From Martinezella tropici (GTDB lineage: Bacteria > Pseudomonadota > Alphaproteobacteria > Rhizobiales > Rhizobiaceae): a DNA stretch of 64,000 nucleotides. The DNA is taken from positions 248,001 to 312,000 of the forward strand of contig NZ_VNIP01000010.1 of NCBI RefSeq assembly GCF_008370325.1, written 5' to 3'. The translations under genes and the position numbers were made by a program. The notes under the pieces were generated by a model. That model did no database searches. It saw nothing but the letters and a program-made list of their open reading frames with translations, and had not been told where the DNA came from. Below, piece by piece: positions 55,178 to 63,776 of this stretch. Positions within the stretch are counted from its first letter, which is position 1, and every line of letters begins with the position of its first letter.

Positions 55178-58100
55178 GCCGCCGTCTCCTTATTCAGGCT
55201 TTCCAGATCGAAGCGCGCCGAATTACTCCTCGGCGTCCAGAGCTTGCGATCGATCGCCTCCAGCAGACGTTCCCGCATCTCCCGAAATGCTGCCGGGTTC
55301 TTCTCCGCCATGAAATCGCGCACATGCTGATCGACGACGAAGGCCTGATAGACGGCTTCAAAATGATGATTACGGACCGCCCCCGTGGTTGCGGCGAAGG
55401 CGAAGAGATAGTCCACGGTTGCAGCGATCTCGAAGGCGCCCTTGTAGCCATGGCGCATGATGCCCTCGATCCACTTGGGATTGACGACGCGCCCGCGCAC
55501 GACCCGGCCGATCTCTTCTTCAAGCGAGCGGATCACAGGCTTTTCCGGCCTAGAATGATCGTTGTGGTAGATCGAGGGACGCGCACCACCAAGCTGCTCC
55601 GCCGCCGCCGCCATGCCGCCTTCGAACTGATAATAATCGTCGCTATCGAGCAGGTCATGCTCGCGATTGTCCTGGTTCTGCACGACCGCCTGGATCGAGC
55701 GCAACCGCTCCTCGAAGACGCCGCGCTCGGCCCTTCCCTCCTCGCCGGCGCCATAGGCATAGCTGCCCCAGACGAGATAGGCCTCGGCCAGATCCGCGCG
55801 CCGTTCCCACCCCTTCTCATCGATGAGAGCCTGCAGACCGGCGCCATAGGCACCGGGCTTGGAGCCGAAGATGCGATAGCCGGCCCTACGGCTGGCGGAG
55901 GCCTTATCGAGGCCGGCAGCTTCCAGCCGCGCGATCTCGCCGCGCATGCGCGCCGCAATCGGATTGTCGGCCGCATCTTCATCGAGCATGCCAACGGCAC
56001 GGATTGCCTTGTCGAACAGGGCGATCTGCTCGGGAAAGGCATCGCGGAAGAAGCCGGATATGCGCAGCGTTACGTCCACGCGTGGCCGTCGGAGCATGGC
56101 AGGCGGGATGATCTCGTAGCCGGTGACACGTCGAGACGTCATGTCCCAGACGGGCTTGACGCCGATCAGCGCCAGCGCCTGCGCGATGTCGTCGCCACCA
56201 GTGCGCATGTTCGAGGTGCCCCAAGCTGTCAGGCCGAAGGAAACAGGCCATTCGCCATGGTCCTGAACGTAGCGGCGGATCAGCAGCTCGGCCGATTTTT
56301 TGCCAAGCTCATAGGCAGCTGGCGTTGGGACGGCGCGGCTGTCTACCGAATAGAAATTTCGTCCCGTCGGCAGAACATCCGGCCGACCCCGGGTCGGCGC
56401 GCCGGACGGGCCGGGAGGCACGAAACGACCGTCGAGGCCTTTGAGCAGCGCCGCAATCTCGGCATCGCCGCAGGCGAGGATGGAGGGCTGGAGCTTTGCG
56501 GCAATCTCGCCGAGGACCATGCGGGCGTTTGGCCAGGCGTCAGGACAGGCTGTTTCGCCATCCACGAGTTTCGCGGCCAGGAGTTCAATGCGCTCGACGG
56601 TATCGCCCTTAGTGCGCCAGGGGGCATCCGAGATGTCTTGGAGCATTAAGGGGCGTGGGCCGGTCCATTCGGCCGCCATGTCGCAGTCTAGCGGGTCGAA
56701 TGGCTTGCTTAGAGAGATACCCCCCTCTGTCAGCTTCGCTGACATCTCCCCCACAAGGGGGGAGATTGTTCGGAGTATGCCGCCCGTCCATCCTGATTCA
56801 TCACCAACCGCATCAGCGGATTCGATCGCCATTTGAGGCGATGTCATGCCACGGGCTACCAATCTCCCCCCTTGTGGGGGAGATGTCGCGAAGGCGACAG
56901 AGGGGGGTATAGCGCTCTCCCCACGCTCCACGCCCTCAAAAGCATCTCTTGCAATCGCCCGCTGCAGGCTCTGATCACCGCCCTCGCCCAGCCCGCGCGG
57001 CACTCTTGCCAGCGCCACCGTCAGATCCGTCAGCAGCCGCCCGGAGGGCGAAACGCCGAAGATGTGCAGGCCGTCGCGGATCTGCATTTCCTTGAGGTCG
57101 CACAGATAGGCATCAAGCTTGCGCAAGGCTTCGTCTTCGCCCTCGCCCCTGGCGATGCCGGCATCCTGATCGAGGCCAATATCGGCGACGAGATCGAGGA
57201 TCTGCTTGCGGAGCAGACGGATGCGGCGGGGATCGCCGCCCGACGCCTCGTAATATTCGTCGACCAGCGCCTCGAGATCCTTCAGCGGACCGTAACTTTC
57301 GGCGCGCGTTAGCGGCGGTGTCAGGTGGTCGATGATGACGGCACTCGTGCGGCGCTTGGCTTGCGTACCCTCGCCGGGATCGTTGACGATGAAGGGATAG
57401 AGGTTCGGAAGCGGCCCGAGGATCGCCTCCGGGTAGCAGCTTTCCGACAACGCCAGCGCCTTGCCCGGCAGCCATTCGAGATTGCCGTGCTTGCCCATGT
57501 GGATGACCGCGTGCGCATCGAAAGAACGGCGCAGGAAGGCGTAGGAGGCGAGATAGCCGTGCGGCGGCACGAGATCGGGAGAGTGATAACTCTCCTTCGG
57601 ATCGATGTTGTAGCCGCGCGCCGGCTGGATGCCGACAAGCACCTCGCCGAAGCGGGCGAACGGCAGGGCAAAGCCGCCATCCAACGCGTAAGGATCCACC
57701 TCCGGATCGCCCCAGCGACCTATAATTTCATCCTGAATCTGTTTGGGAAGCGATGAGAAGAAATCCTTGTAGTCGCTGAAGGAAAGCCTCTCGCGGACCA
57801 CCCGTCCATCATGACCCGTATTTGTCGGGCATTCCGCCAGATGCCGCATCAGGGCATCGCCGTCGGCAGGCAGATCGGCAACGTTATAGCCCGCCGCCCG
57901 CATTGCCTTTAGCACTTCGATCGTGCCGGCCGGCGTATCGAGTCCCACGCCATTGCCTAGGCGCCCATCGCGATTGGGGTAATTCGCCATCACGAGCGCG
58001 ACGCGGCGATCGCCGGGCAACGTATTGCGCAGCCGCGCCCAATTGGCAGCGAGCCGCGCGGTATAGCGCATGCGATCCTCGAGCGGCTCACTGGCGACGA

Positions 58101-59319
58101 TATTGGCCTCGACCCGTTCGTCATAGCGAGCCGCAGCCTTGAAGGACACGGCACGGGCAAGAACGCGGCCATCAACCTCAGGCAAAGCCACATTCATTCC
58201 AAGATCGCGCGCCGAAAGCCCCTGCGAAGATGCCTCCCAGGCTTCTTTCGACGAAGCCGAGAAGATGGCCTGAAGGACAATGGCCTCCCCCGTTTCCAGC
58301 ACCGTTGCCTGACGATCCGCACCCGGCGCCGAAACGGCAAAGCCTGTGGAGTTGATGACCACGCCCGGCTGCAGTTCAGTAAAGACACTTTCGAGAATGC
58401 CGACCGACACCGCATCCTTGAGACTATAGGCAAAGACCGGCAGCGGCCGCATGCCTTCGGCGATGAGCGCCTCTATCATGGCCTCGACGGGTTTGGTTTC
58501 ACCGCTCTGGACGAGAGCGCGGTAGAAAGAAATCGCCACGGTTGGAAATTCGATTCCCGCTACCCGCTCCAAATCGATGGCAGCGTCAGGCGACTGTTTC
58601 AAAGGAGAGTTTCGCCCCTCATCCGCCCTCCGGGCACCTTCTCCCCGCAAGCGGGGCGAAGGGGGAGCCGCAGCCTCGATATGCCCCCTCTCCCCGTCAA
58701 TACGGGGAGAGGGCTGGGGTGAGGGGCGAACTCTCCATTCGATTTCAAGTCTCCGCCATTCGTCCACACCGATCACGCCACGACCTGGCCACCAGATACC
58801 GGCCTTCATCAGAGGCACGGCAGGCATCGGTTTTTCCGCGCCCGAGAGCATCGCTTCGGCATAAGCGAGAAACGCCCTGGAATTCGCTTCCCCACCCTCG
58901 ATCAGGTAGGACCAGAGCGCATTGAGATCATCGAGAGCGACGTTGGAGAATGGCGTCAGGCCGGGATCCGGCTTCGAATCCCCCGGCAGCACCGCAATCA
59001 AGGCGCCCTGGTGCGCCGCACAGGCATGCAGCGCTTCCAGCGCATAATGAAAATAGCTCGCCCCTCCCAGCGCCCGCACGATAATGAGCTTCGCATGCCG
59101 GGCCGTCCTGTCGATATAGGTATCGACGGACATCGGATGCTTGAGGCTCATCAGGCTCGCAAGCCGCAGGGAACGACCGCCCTCGCCGTGCGCAGCGGCG
59201 ATCGCCGCAAGCTCGGTATCGGCGGCCGACAGAAAGAGGATATCGCCGGGCGACTGCCCGAGATCGATCGCCTCTTCGCCGTCGCTGATCGTTCCCTTTT
59301 GAGCTAGGAGGAGATGCAT
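55174..59319 (-). CDS. cobN: CobN, cobaltochelatase subunit with two in-frame repeat insertions
   Basis: 1381 residues against about 1275 for P. denitrificans CobN. The large subunit of the aerobic CobNST cobaltochelatase, which inserts cobalt into hydrogenobyrinate diamide with ATP; it is the BchH/ChlH homologue. The VDLTLRISGFFRDAFPEQ region (about residue 1085), YAYGAGEEG and the final SYDYFGFEAT-like end are in place. Residues about 195-238 and 799-869 are encoded by two short repeat elements (58604-58736 and 56717-56910). Without them the length returns to about 1265. The ATG overlaps nothing upstream; a repeat fills the gap to cobW. The stop overlaps the cupin gene. Confidence 0.93.
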   Translation of the reverse strand: MHLLLAQKGTISDGEEAIDLGQSPGDILFLSAADTELAAIAAAHGEGGRSLRLASLMSLKHPMSVDTYIDRTARHAKLIIVRALGGASYFHYALEALHACAAHQGALIAVLPGDSKPDPGLTPFSNVALDDLNALWSYLIEGGEANSRAFLAYAEAMLSGAEKPMPAVPLMKAGIWWPGRGVIGVDEWRRLEIEWRVRPSPQPSPRIDGERGHIEAAAPPSPRLRGEGARRADEGRNSPLKQSPDAAIDLERVAGIEFPTVAISFYRALVQSGETKPVEAMIEALIAEGMRPLPVFAYSLKDAVSVGILESVFTELQPGVVINSTGFAVSAPGADRQATVLETGEAIVLQAIFSASSKEAWEASSQGLSARDLGMNVALPEVDGRVLARAVSFKAAARYDERVEANIVASEPLEDRMRYTARLAANWARLRNTLPGDRRVALVMANYPNRDGRLGNGVGLDTPAGTIEVLKAMRAAGYNVADLPADGDALMRHLAECPTNTGHDGRVVRERLSFSDYKDFFSSLPKQIQDEIIGRWGDPEVDPYALDGGFALPFARFGEVLVGIQPARGYNIDPKESYHSPDLVPPHGYLASYAFLRRSFDAHAVIHMGKHGNLEWLPGKALALSESCYPEAILGPLPNLYPFIVNDPGEGTQAKRRTSAVIIDHLTPPLTRAESYGPLKDLEALVDEYYEASGGDPRRIRLLRKQILDLVADIGLDQDAGIARGEGEDEALRKLDAYLCDLKEMQIRDGLHIFGVSPSGRLLTDLTVALARVPRGLGEGGDQSLQRAIARDAFEGVERGESAIPPSVAFATSPPQGGRLVARGMTSPQMAIESADAVGDESGWTGGILRTISPLVGEMSAKLTEGGISLSKPFDPLDCDMAAEWTGPRPLMLQDISDAPWRTKGDTVERIELLAAKLVDGETACPDAWPNARMVLGEIAAKLQPSILACGDAEIAALLKGLDGRFVPPGPSGAPTRGRPDVLPTGRNFYSVDSRAVPTPAAYELGKKSAELLIRRYVQDHGEWPVSFGLTAWGTSNMRTGGDDIAQALALIGVKPVWDMTSRRVTGYEIIPPAMLRRPRVDVTLRISGFFRDAFPEQIALFDKAIRAVGMLDEDAADNPIAARMRGEIARLEAAGLDKASASRRAGYRIFGSKPGAYGAGLQALIDEKGWERRADLAEAYLVWGSYAYGAGEEGRAERGVFEERLRSIQAVVQNQDNREHDLLDSDDYYQFEGGMAAAAEQLGGARPSIYHNDHSRPEKPVIRSLEEEIGRVVRGRVVNPKWIEGIMRHGYKGAFEIAATVDYLFAFAATTGAVRNHHFEAVYQAFVVDQHVRDFMAEKNPAAFREMRERLLEAIDRKLWTPRSNSARFDLESLNKETAA
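56717..56910. repeat. Inverted-pair repeat inside cobN, translated in frame
   Basis: Left half 56717-56766 (ATACCCCCCTCTGTC ... CAAGGGGGGAGAT) and right half 56862-56910 (ATCTCCCCCCTTG ... CAGAGGGGGGTAT) are inverted copies around about 95 nt. The same composite occurs between genes at 59343-59531. It is in frame with cobN and encodes about 70 residues. Confidence 0.85.
58604..58736. repeat. Inverted-repeat element inside cobN, translated in frame
   Basis: Outer ends GGAGAGTTTCGCCCCTCA and TGAGGGGCGAACTCTCC are inverted copies, with two further hairpins inside (CTCCCCGCAAGCGGGG and CTCCCCGTCAATACGGGGAG). This is a common repeat type in rhizobia, here 133 nt. It encodes about 45 residues that read as low-complexity Pro/Arg/Gly sequence. 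Confidence 0.85.
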
Positions 59320-59342
59320 TACGCTTCAGAGTATGCGGCGGC

Positions 59343-59531
59343 ATACCCCCCTCTGTCACATTGTGACATCTCCCCCACAAGGGGGGAGATCATTCGGTGC
59401 CATGCCGCGCCCGATCGGCCACCTGACGTTCCTGAAACTTCCGCGGTCGGCCGTTTCGCGACAACGTAGCCACGAGTTCCCAATCTCCCCCCTTGTGGGG
59501 GAGATGTCGCGAAAGCGACAGAGGGGGGTAT
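59343..59531. repeat. Inverted-pair repeat between cobN and cobW
   Basis: Left half 59343-59390 and right half 59483-59531 match the pair inside cobN nearly base for base, and the interior also keeps short similarities such as ATTCGG..ATGCCGC. It fills most of the 236-nt cobW-cobN gap and could form large hairpins in the operon mRNA. Confidence 0.85.
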
Positions 59532-59555
59532 TTCAGGGCAAAGACGCAACATCGA

Positions 59556-60605
59556 TCAGACCAGCGCTTCGATCGCCTTGCGAACGATCGCCTCGTCCAT
59601 CTCATGCAGGCCGATCACCACAAGTCGGGTCGCGCGCGCTTCACCCGGTGCCCAGGCGCGATCGAAATAAGTGTCGATGCGGCTGCCGACGGCCTGAAGC
59701 TGCAGGCGCATGGGCTTGCCGGGCACATCGACGAAGCCCTTGAGGCGCAGCACGTCATGCTCCGCAATCACGCCCTTCAGCGCATCGACGAAGGCGGCGG
59801 GGTCGGCAATCGGGCCGAGCTCGACGACGAAGCTGTCGAATTCGTCGTGGTCGTGCGGCGTGCCATCCTCATGCTCCAGCTCGTGATGGGATTTGCGGTT
59901 GACGATATCGTCTTCGGTGCCGATGCCGAGGCCGAGCAGGATGGCGGCGGGCACATCGCCGTTCTTCGCTTCGATGATCGTCGGCTTGCGAGCGGTGCGC
60001 GAGGCAACCTCGGCACGGACGCGGCCGAGACCGTCGACGTCGATCAGATCGGTCTTGTTCAGCACGATCAGATCGGCGCAGGTCAGCTGGTCCTCGAACA
60101 GTTCTTCGATCGGGCTTTCGTGATCGAGCGAATCATCCTCGACGCGAGCGGCCTCGACGGCGTCGTGATCGTCGGCGAAGCGGCCGGCGGCAACGGCGGC
60201 GCTATCGACCACGGTGATGACGCCGTCCACAGTCACGTGGGTGCGGATATCGGGCCAGTTGAAGGCGGCGACCAGCGGCTGCGGCAGCGCAAGGCCTGAT
60301 GTCTCGATGACGATGTGATCCGGGCGCGCATCGCGCTCCAAAAGCTTCGTCATGGTGGGGATGAAATCGTCGGCAACGGTGCAGCAGATGCAGCCGTTGG
60401 TCAGCTCGATGATATCGTCTTCGGTGCAGTTCTCCGCGCCGCAACCCTTGAGCACATCGCCATCGACGCCGAGATCGCCGAATTCATTGATGATCAAAGC
60501 GATCTTCTTGCCGCCAGCATTCTGCAGGAGATTGCGGATCATCGTCGTCTTGCCGGCTCCCAGAAAGCCGGTGATGACGGTGGCGGGAATCTTTTCCTGG
60601 TTCAT
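59556..60605 (-). CDS. cobW: CobW, COG0523 GTPase for cobalt handling
   Basis: 349 residues from the ATG at 60605, 6 nt after cobP stop. G1 GFLGAGKTTMI at 13-23, metal motif CICC in TNGCICCTVAD, NKTD for guanine, and an acidic/His segment (HHELEHEDGTPHDHDEFD) before the C-terminal CobW-C domain. It is thought to bring cobalt to the chelatase CobNST. Gene order cobP-cobW-cobN supports this and separates it from the zinc-regulated paralogue at 37067. Confidence 0.94.
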   Translation of the reverse strand: MNQEKIPATVITGFLGAGKTTMIRNLLQNAGGKKIALIINEFGDLGVDGDVLKGCGAENCTEDDIIELTNGCICCTVADDFIPTMTKLLERDARPDHIVIETSGLALPQPLVAAFNWPDIRTHVTVDGVITVVDSAAVAAGRFADDHDAVEAARVEDDSLDHESPIEELFEDQLTCADLIVLNKTDLIDVDGLGRVRAEVASRTARKPTIIEAKNGDVPAAILLGLGIGTEDDIVNRKSHHELEHEDGTPHDHDEFDSFVVELGPIADPAAFVDALKGVIAEHDVLRLKGFVDVPGKPMRLQLQAVGSRIDTYFDRAWAPGEARATRLVVIGLHEMDEAIVRKAIEALV

Positions 60606-60610
60606 ATGGA

Positions 60611-61135
60611 TCAACCCTTCATTTTCAGCGGCAAGCCCGCTGCGATAAAATAAACTTCGGCACTTGCCGCCGCGACCATCTGATGCAGGCGGCCGGCATG
60701 ATCGCGAAACTCGCGCGCCATGCGATTTTCCGGCACGATTCCAAGGCCGACCTCGTTCGATACGAGAACGAGCCGCGATCGTGCTGTCGGCAGAAATGCA
60801 GTCAGGTCGGCAAACTCCGAAACCATGTCCCGCTCCGCCATCATCAGATTGGTCACCCAAAGCGTCAGGCAGTCGACAAGCACCGCGCGCCCTTCGGCGT
60901 CGATCGCGGCGAGCCGGCTGACGAGATCGATCGGCTCCTCATGCGTCTGCCATAGATCGCCGCGGCCGGCACGATGCTGAGCGATCCTCTCGCGCATCTC
61001 ATCGTCCCACGCCTGCCCTGTCGCCACATAGTGACGTTCGAGACCGGTGTTGGAAATCAGGGATTCGGCGAAACTGGATTTGCCGGAACGCGCGCCACCG
61101 AGGACGAAAGCAGCTCGGGAAGTCGAAAATGACAT
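60611..61135 (-). CDS. cobP: CobP (CobU), adenosylcobinamide kinase/guanylyltransferase
   Basis: 174 residues. P-loop VLGGARSGKSSFAE at about 11-24; the catalytic His (guanylylated) lies in RIAQHRAGRG near residue 54; VLVDCLTLWVTNL is the Walker-B-like motif. It phosphorylates adenosylcobinamide and transfers GMP to give AdoCbi-GDP for CobS. Its ATG lies 3 nt after a 30-codon leader ORF and about 150 nt after the cobalamin riboswitch, so it is the first full gene of the switch-controlled operon. Confidence 0.95.
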   Translation of the reverse strand: MSFSTSRAAFVLGGARSGKSSFAESLISNTGLERHYVATGQAWDDEMRERIAQHRAGRGDLWQTHEEPIDLVSRLAAIDAEGRAVLVDCLTLWVTNLMMAERDMVSEFADLTAFLPTARSRLVLVSNEVGLGIVPENRMAREFRDHAGRLHQMVAAASAEVYFIAAGLPLKMKG

Positions 61136-61138
61136 GCG

Positions 61139-61231
61139 CTATGCCCGCTCCCACGCGGAAGCGAGGGTCGGCAGCACGTCGCTGGAACCGGGAAACGGGC
61201 GCCTACACGCCGAAAACTCATCTTGCGCCAT
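61139..61231 (-). CDS. 30-residue leader ORF before cobP
   Basis: A short frame of MAQDEFSACRRPFPG followed by 15 more residues. CGGAGG lies 7 nt before the ATG, the best ribosome site of this leader, and the stop is 3 nt from the cobP ATG. It sits after the riboswitch, so it may be the expression platform target: sequestering this SD would shut cobP by coupling. Similarity to known proteins is not apparent. Confidence 0.45.
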   Translation of the reverse strand: MAQDEFSACRRPFPGSSDVLPTLASAWERA

Positions 61232-61282
61232 GACAACCTCCGTGCTGGCAGCGGAACTCACGTCCCAAAACAGGCTCTGCGC

Positions 61283-61672
61283 CCGGCACGCATGGCAGGT
61301 CTCCTGGCTCGCGGATAAGGCGCCGCGACGGGGGCGGACCGAAATCGGTCGCCCCCGATCGTGCGCCAGCGGGTCTTCCTCGCCTTCCCGGCAATGCATC
61401 ATGAAAAGGCGGACGATTCGTAGACTTAAGAGGCGTCCAGCCCCGGTTGATCATGACGCCATACCAGTGGCTTTTTCGAATTGAGCCTGCCCCGCCCCGT
61501 TCGCCCGATGCGAACCATCAACGGAATCGGCTTCAAATCGAACGAAAAACCCTGACCGCTCTACAGTCGCGGGGTCGGCTGTGATGAGAACGCCCGGATT
61601 GGGTCCGTCCCTTCACATTCCCTTTTCATCCCATGCGACAGATCGCCGCCCGGGAACCATTCGTTATGCCGG
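61283..61672 (-). promoter_or_regulatory. Cobalamin riboswitch controlling cobP-cobW-cobN
   Basis: On the minus strand the conserved parts come in order: GGTTCCC and GGGATGAAAAGGGAA, a GCCGACCCCGCGACTGTA core, the B12 box AAGCCACTGG, CCGGGAAGGCGAG, and the closing CGAGCCAGGAGACCTGCC. P1 is formed by CCGGCA (about 61667-61672) and TGCCGG (61283-61288). At 390 nt it is long because of a variable region of about 90 nt between the core and the B12 box, and a GC-rich hairpin near 61340. It should lower operon expression when adenosylcobalamin is plentiful. Confidence 0.93.
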
Positions 61673-61675
61673 TAA

Positions 61676-61704
61676 TGATTAGGCTTTCACTGAGTTCAAG
61701 TCAA
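61676..61704 (-). promoter_or_regulatory. Candidate promoter of the riboswitch operon
   Basis: TTGACT, 17-nt spacer, TAATCA on the minus strand; the predicted start falls at the 5' end of the riboswitch P1 stem. The -35 is good, the -10 weak. The rest of 61705-61856 (to the ClC gene) holds a short GCGGC-T6-GCCGC hairpin and nothing else that I recognise. Confidence 0.4.
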
Positions 61705-61856
61705 TCAAGGGCATGGATGCGACGCCGAACGTCCCGATTGCGAAATCGACCCAACATTCCCGCAAAATCAGCGGCTTTTTTGCCGCATTTCTTTGATGTT
61801 AGAAGTTTATAGAGGGTAAGCCCTCACATTCGAATAAAACATATCGTTCGTTTCCA

Positions 61857-63653
61857 ATGCTGCAGAAATTCCAACCGCGCCGCCTCGGCGTCTTGTCCGC
61901 CCTGTTCGATCTCGGTCGGTTCAGGGCATTGCTGCGCCGTGGCGAATTGGGACTTGTTTTCGCCGGCGCGCTGGCGGGAATAGCCTCGGGTTGCGCCGTA
62001 ACGGCGATGAGCTATATCTCGCGCAAGCTTCACAGCGTCATCTACGGCATAACCGACTATGAGCGCCTGAGTTCGGCGGCGGTGGCGATTCCCGACAAAT
62101 CGGTGCTGTTCATCGCGCCGATCGCCGGCGGCATCATCCTCGGCATCCTGCTCTATATATTGTCGCGCACGCGCAAGAAGCCGATGGTCGACCCGATCGA
62201 AGCCAATGCGCTGCATGGCGGTCGCATGTCGCTCACCGACAGTATCCTCGTCGCCGTGCAGAACCTGATCTCGAATGGATTCGGTGCCTCAGTTGGCCTC
62301 GAGGCCGGCTATACCCAGCTTGCCGCCGGCATCGCCTCGAAATTCGGCTACAAGATGCAGATGCGCCGCGCGGACCTGCGCATGCTCGTCGGCTGCGGCG
62401 CAGCCGGCGCGATTGCCGCCGCCTTCAATGCGCCGCTCACCGGCGCCTTTTACGCCTTCGAGCTGATCATCGGCACCTATTCCATTCTCACGCTGACGCC
62501 TGTCGTCGTTTCGGCCCTGATATCGACGATGATCGCAAGGCTGCTGGCCGGCGATGACTTCGCCATCGATATCGGCCATATCGGATCGATCGCCCCTGCC
62601 GATTATCTCCCGGCCGTTTTGCTTGGCGCCTTCTGCGCCGGCGTCGGCATCCTGATCATGCAGGGCGTCGCCTGGACCGAGGAACTCGCGCGCAAGAGTT
62701 CGATCGCGCCACCCTTCCGCCCGGCACTCGGTGGCCTTGTCGTCGGAAGCCTGGCGCTGATCTCGCCGCAGGTTCTGTCGGCGGGACACGGCGCCCTGCA
62801 TCTCAACTTGTCGACGGACGTGACGCTCGGGGCTTTGGTCGGGCTGTTCCTCCTCAAATCGCTAGCCTCAGCGGTCTCGATCGGTTCCGGTTTCAGAGGC
62901 GGCCTATTCTTTGCATCTCTGTTCATGGGTGCGCTTCTCGGCAAAATCTTCGCCTATTGCGCCCCCTATTTCGATCACAACGCGCTGACGCCCGCTGTCT
63001 ACGCCGTGGTCGGCATGAGTTCGCTGGCTGTCGCCATCATCGGCGGCCCGCTGACGATGACGTTTCTGGCGCTGGAGATCACCGGCGACTTCCCGATCAC
63101 CGCCCTCGTGCTGGCCGCCGTCATCACCTCCTCGCTCGTGGTCCGCACCAGCTTCGGCTACTCCTTCGCCACTTGGCGCTTCCATCTGCGTGGCGAGAGC
63201 ATCCGCAGCGCCCATGACGTTGGCTGGATCCGCAATCTCACGGTCGCCCGCATGATGCGCCCTGACGTACATACGGGAAGCATCGACATGAGTATCGAGG
63301 AGTTCCGCAAGAATTTTCCGATCGGCTCGGCCCAGCGCGTCATCCTGATCGACAAGAACGAAAAATACTCGGGAATGGTCCTCGTGCCCGATGTCTATGC
63401 GAGCCCGGTCGAAAAGGATGACGAGGAACACGGACTTTCCGATTTCATCCAGCTGCGCAACGAATTCCTGCAGCCGCAGATGAACGCCAAGCAAGCGGCC
63501 GCCATATTCGACCAGACCAAGAGTGAAGCGCTCGTCGTCGTCAACGATCTGATCGAACGCAAGGTGATCGGCCTGCTGACGGAAAGCTATACGCTGCGCC
63601 GCTACAGCGAGGAACTCGATCGCCGCCGCCGGGAAGTCTCCGGCGAACTCTAA
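61857..63653 (+). CDS. ClC-family chloride channel/transporter with CBS-like tail
   Basis: 598 residues. A ClC membrane domain covers about residues 30-440. The selectivity regions read GFGASVGLEAG (the E of the usual GxEGP is kept), GSGFRGGLFFASLF (in place of GGIFAP) and VVGMSSLAVAIIGGPLT. The cytoplasmic tail from about 450 has CBS-pair features (TVARMMRPDVHTGSIDMSIEEF and EALVVVNDLIERKVIGLL). Chloride/H+ antiport or chloride channel activity is expected. The gene is divergent from the cob operon, and its start codon is ATG 61857. Confidence 0.9.
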   Translation: MLQKFQPRRLGVLSALFDLGRFRALLRRGELGLVFAGALAGIASGCAVTAMSYISRKLHSVIYGITDYERLSSAAVAIPDKSVLFIAPIAGGIILGILLYILSRTRKKPMVDPIEANALHGGRMSLTDSILVAVQNLISNGFGASVGLEAGYTQLAAGIASKFGYKMQMRRADLRMLVGCGAAGAIAAAFNAPLTGAFYAFELIIGTYSILTLTPVVVSALISTMIARLLAGDDFAIDIGHIGSIAPADYLPAVLLGAFCAGVGILIMQGVAWTEELARKSSIAPPFRPALGGLVVGSLALISPQVLSAGHGALHLNLSTDVTLGALVGLFLLKSLASAVSIGSGFRGGLFFASLFMGALLGKIFAYCAPYFDHNALTPAVYAVVGMSSLAVAIIGGPLTMTFLALEITGDFPITALVLAAVITSSLVVRTSFGYSFATWRFHLRGESIRSAHDVGWIRNLTVARMMRPDVHTGSIDMSIEEFRKNFPIGSAQRVILIDKNEKYSGMVLVPDVYASPVEKDDEEHGLSDFIQLRNEFLQPQMNAKQAAAIFDQTKSEALVVVNDLIERKVIGLLTESYTLRRYSEELDRRRREVSGEL

Positions 63654-63670
63654 AGCAGGTCGCTGACCTA

Positions 63671-63774
63671 AAGCAATTCCAGGAAAAGTGCATAGCGGTT
63701 TTCCGTCCGGAATTGCGTAGAAACAAAAGGCTAGGGCGTTTTCGCGATTCGAAGAAAAGCAGAAACGCCCTAGG
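63671..63774 (+). repeat. Two-hairpin intergenic repeat, copy 3
   Basis: GCAATTCC...GGAATTGC (63673-63716) followed by CTAGGGCGTTT...AAACGCCCTAG (63731-63773). The first hairpin matches copy 1 at 23783-23826 almost base for base. It lies between the convergent ClC gene and cobQ and may double as a terminator. Confidence 0.85.
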
Positions 63775-63776
63775 TG

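Noticed and set aside
55324..56649. 441-residue plus-strand frame across cobN
   Set aside because: Antisense shadow of the conserved C-terminal part of CobN.
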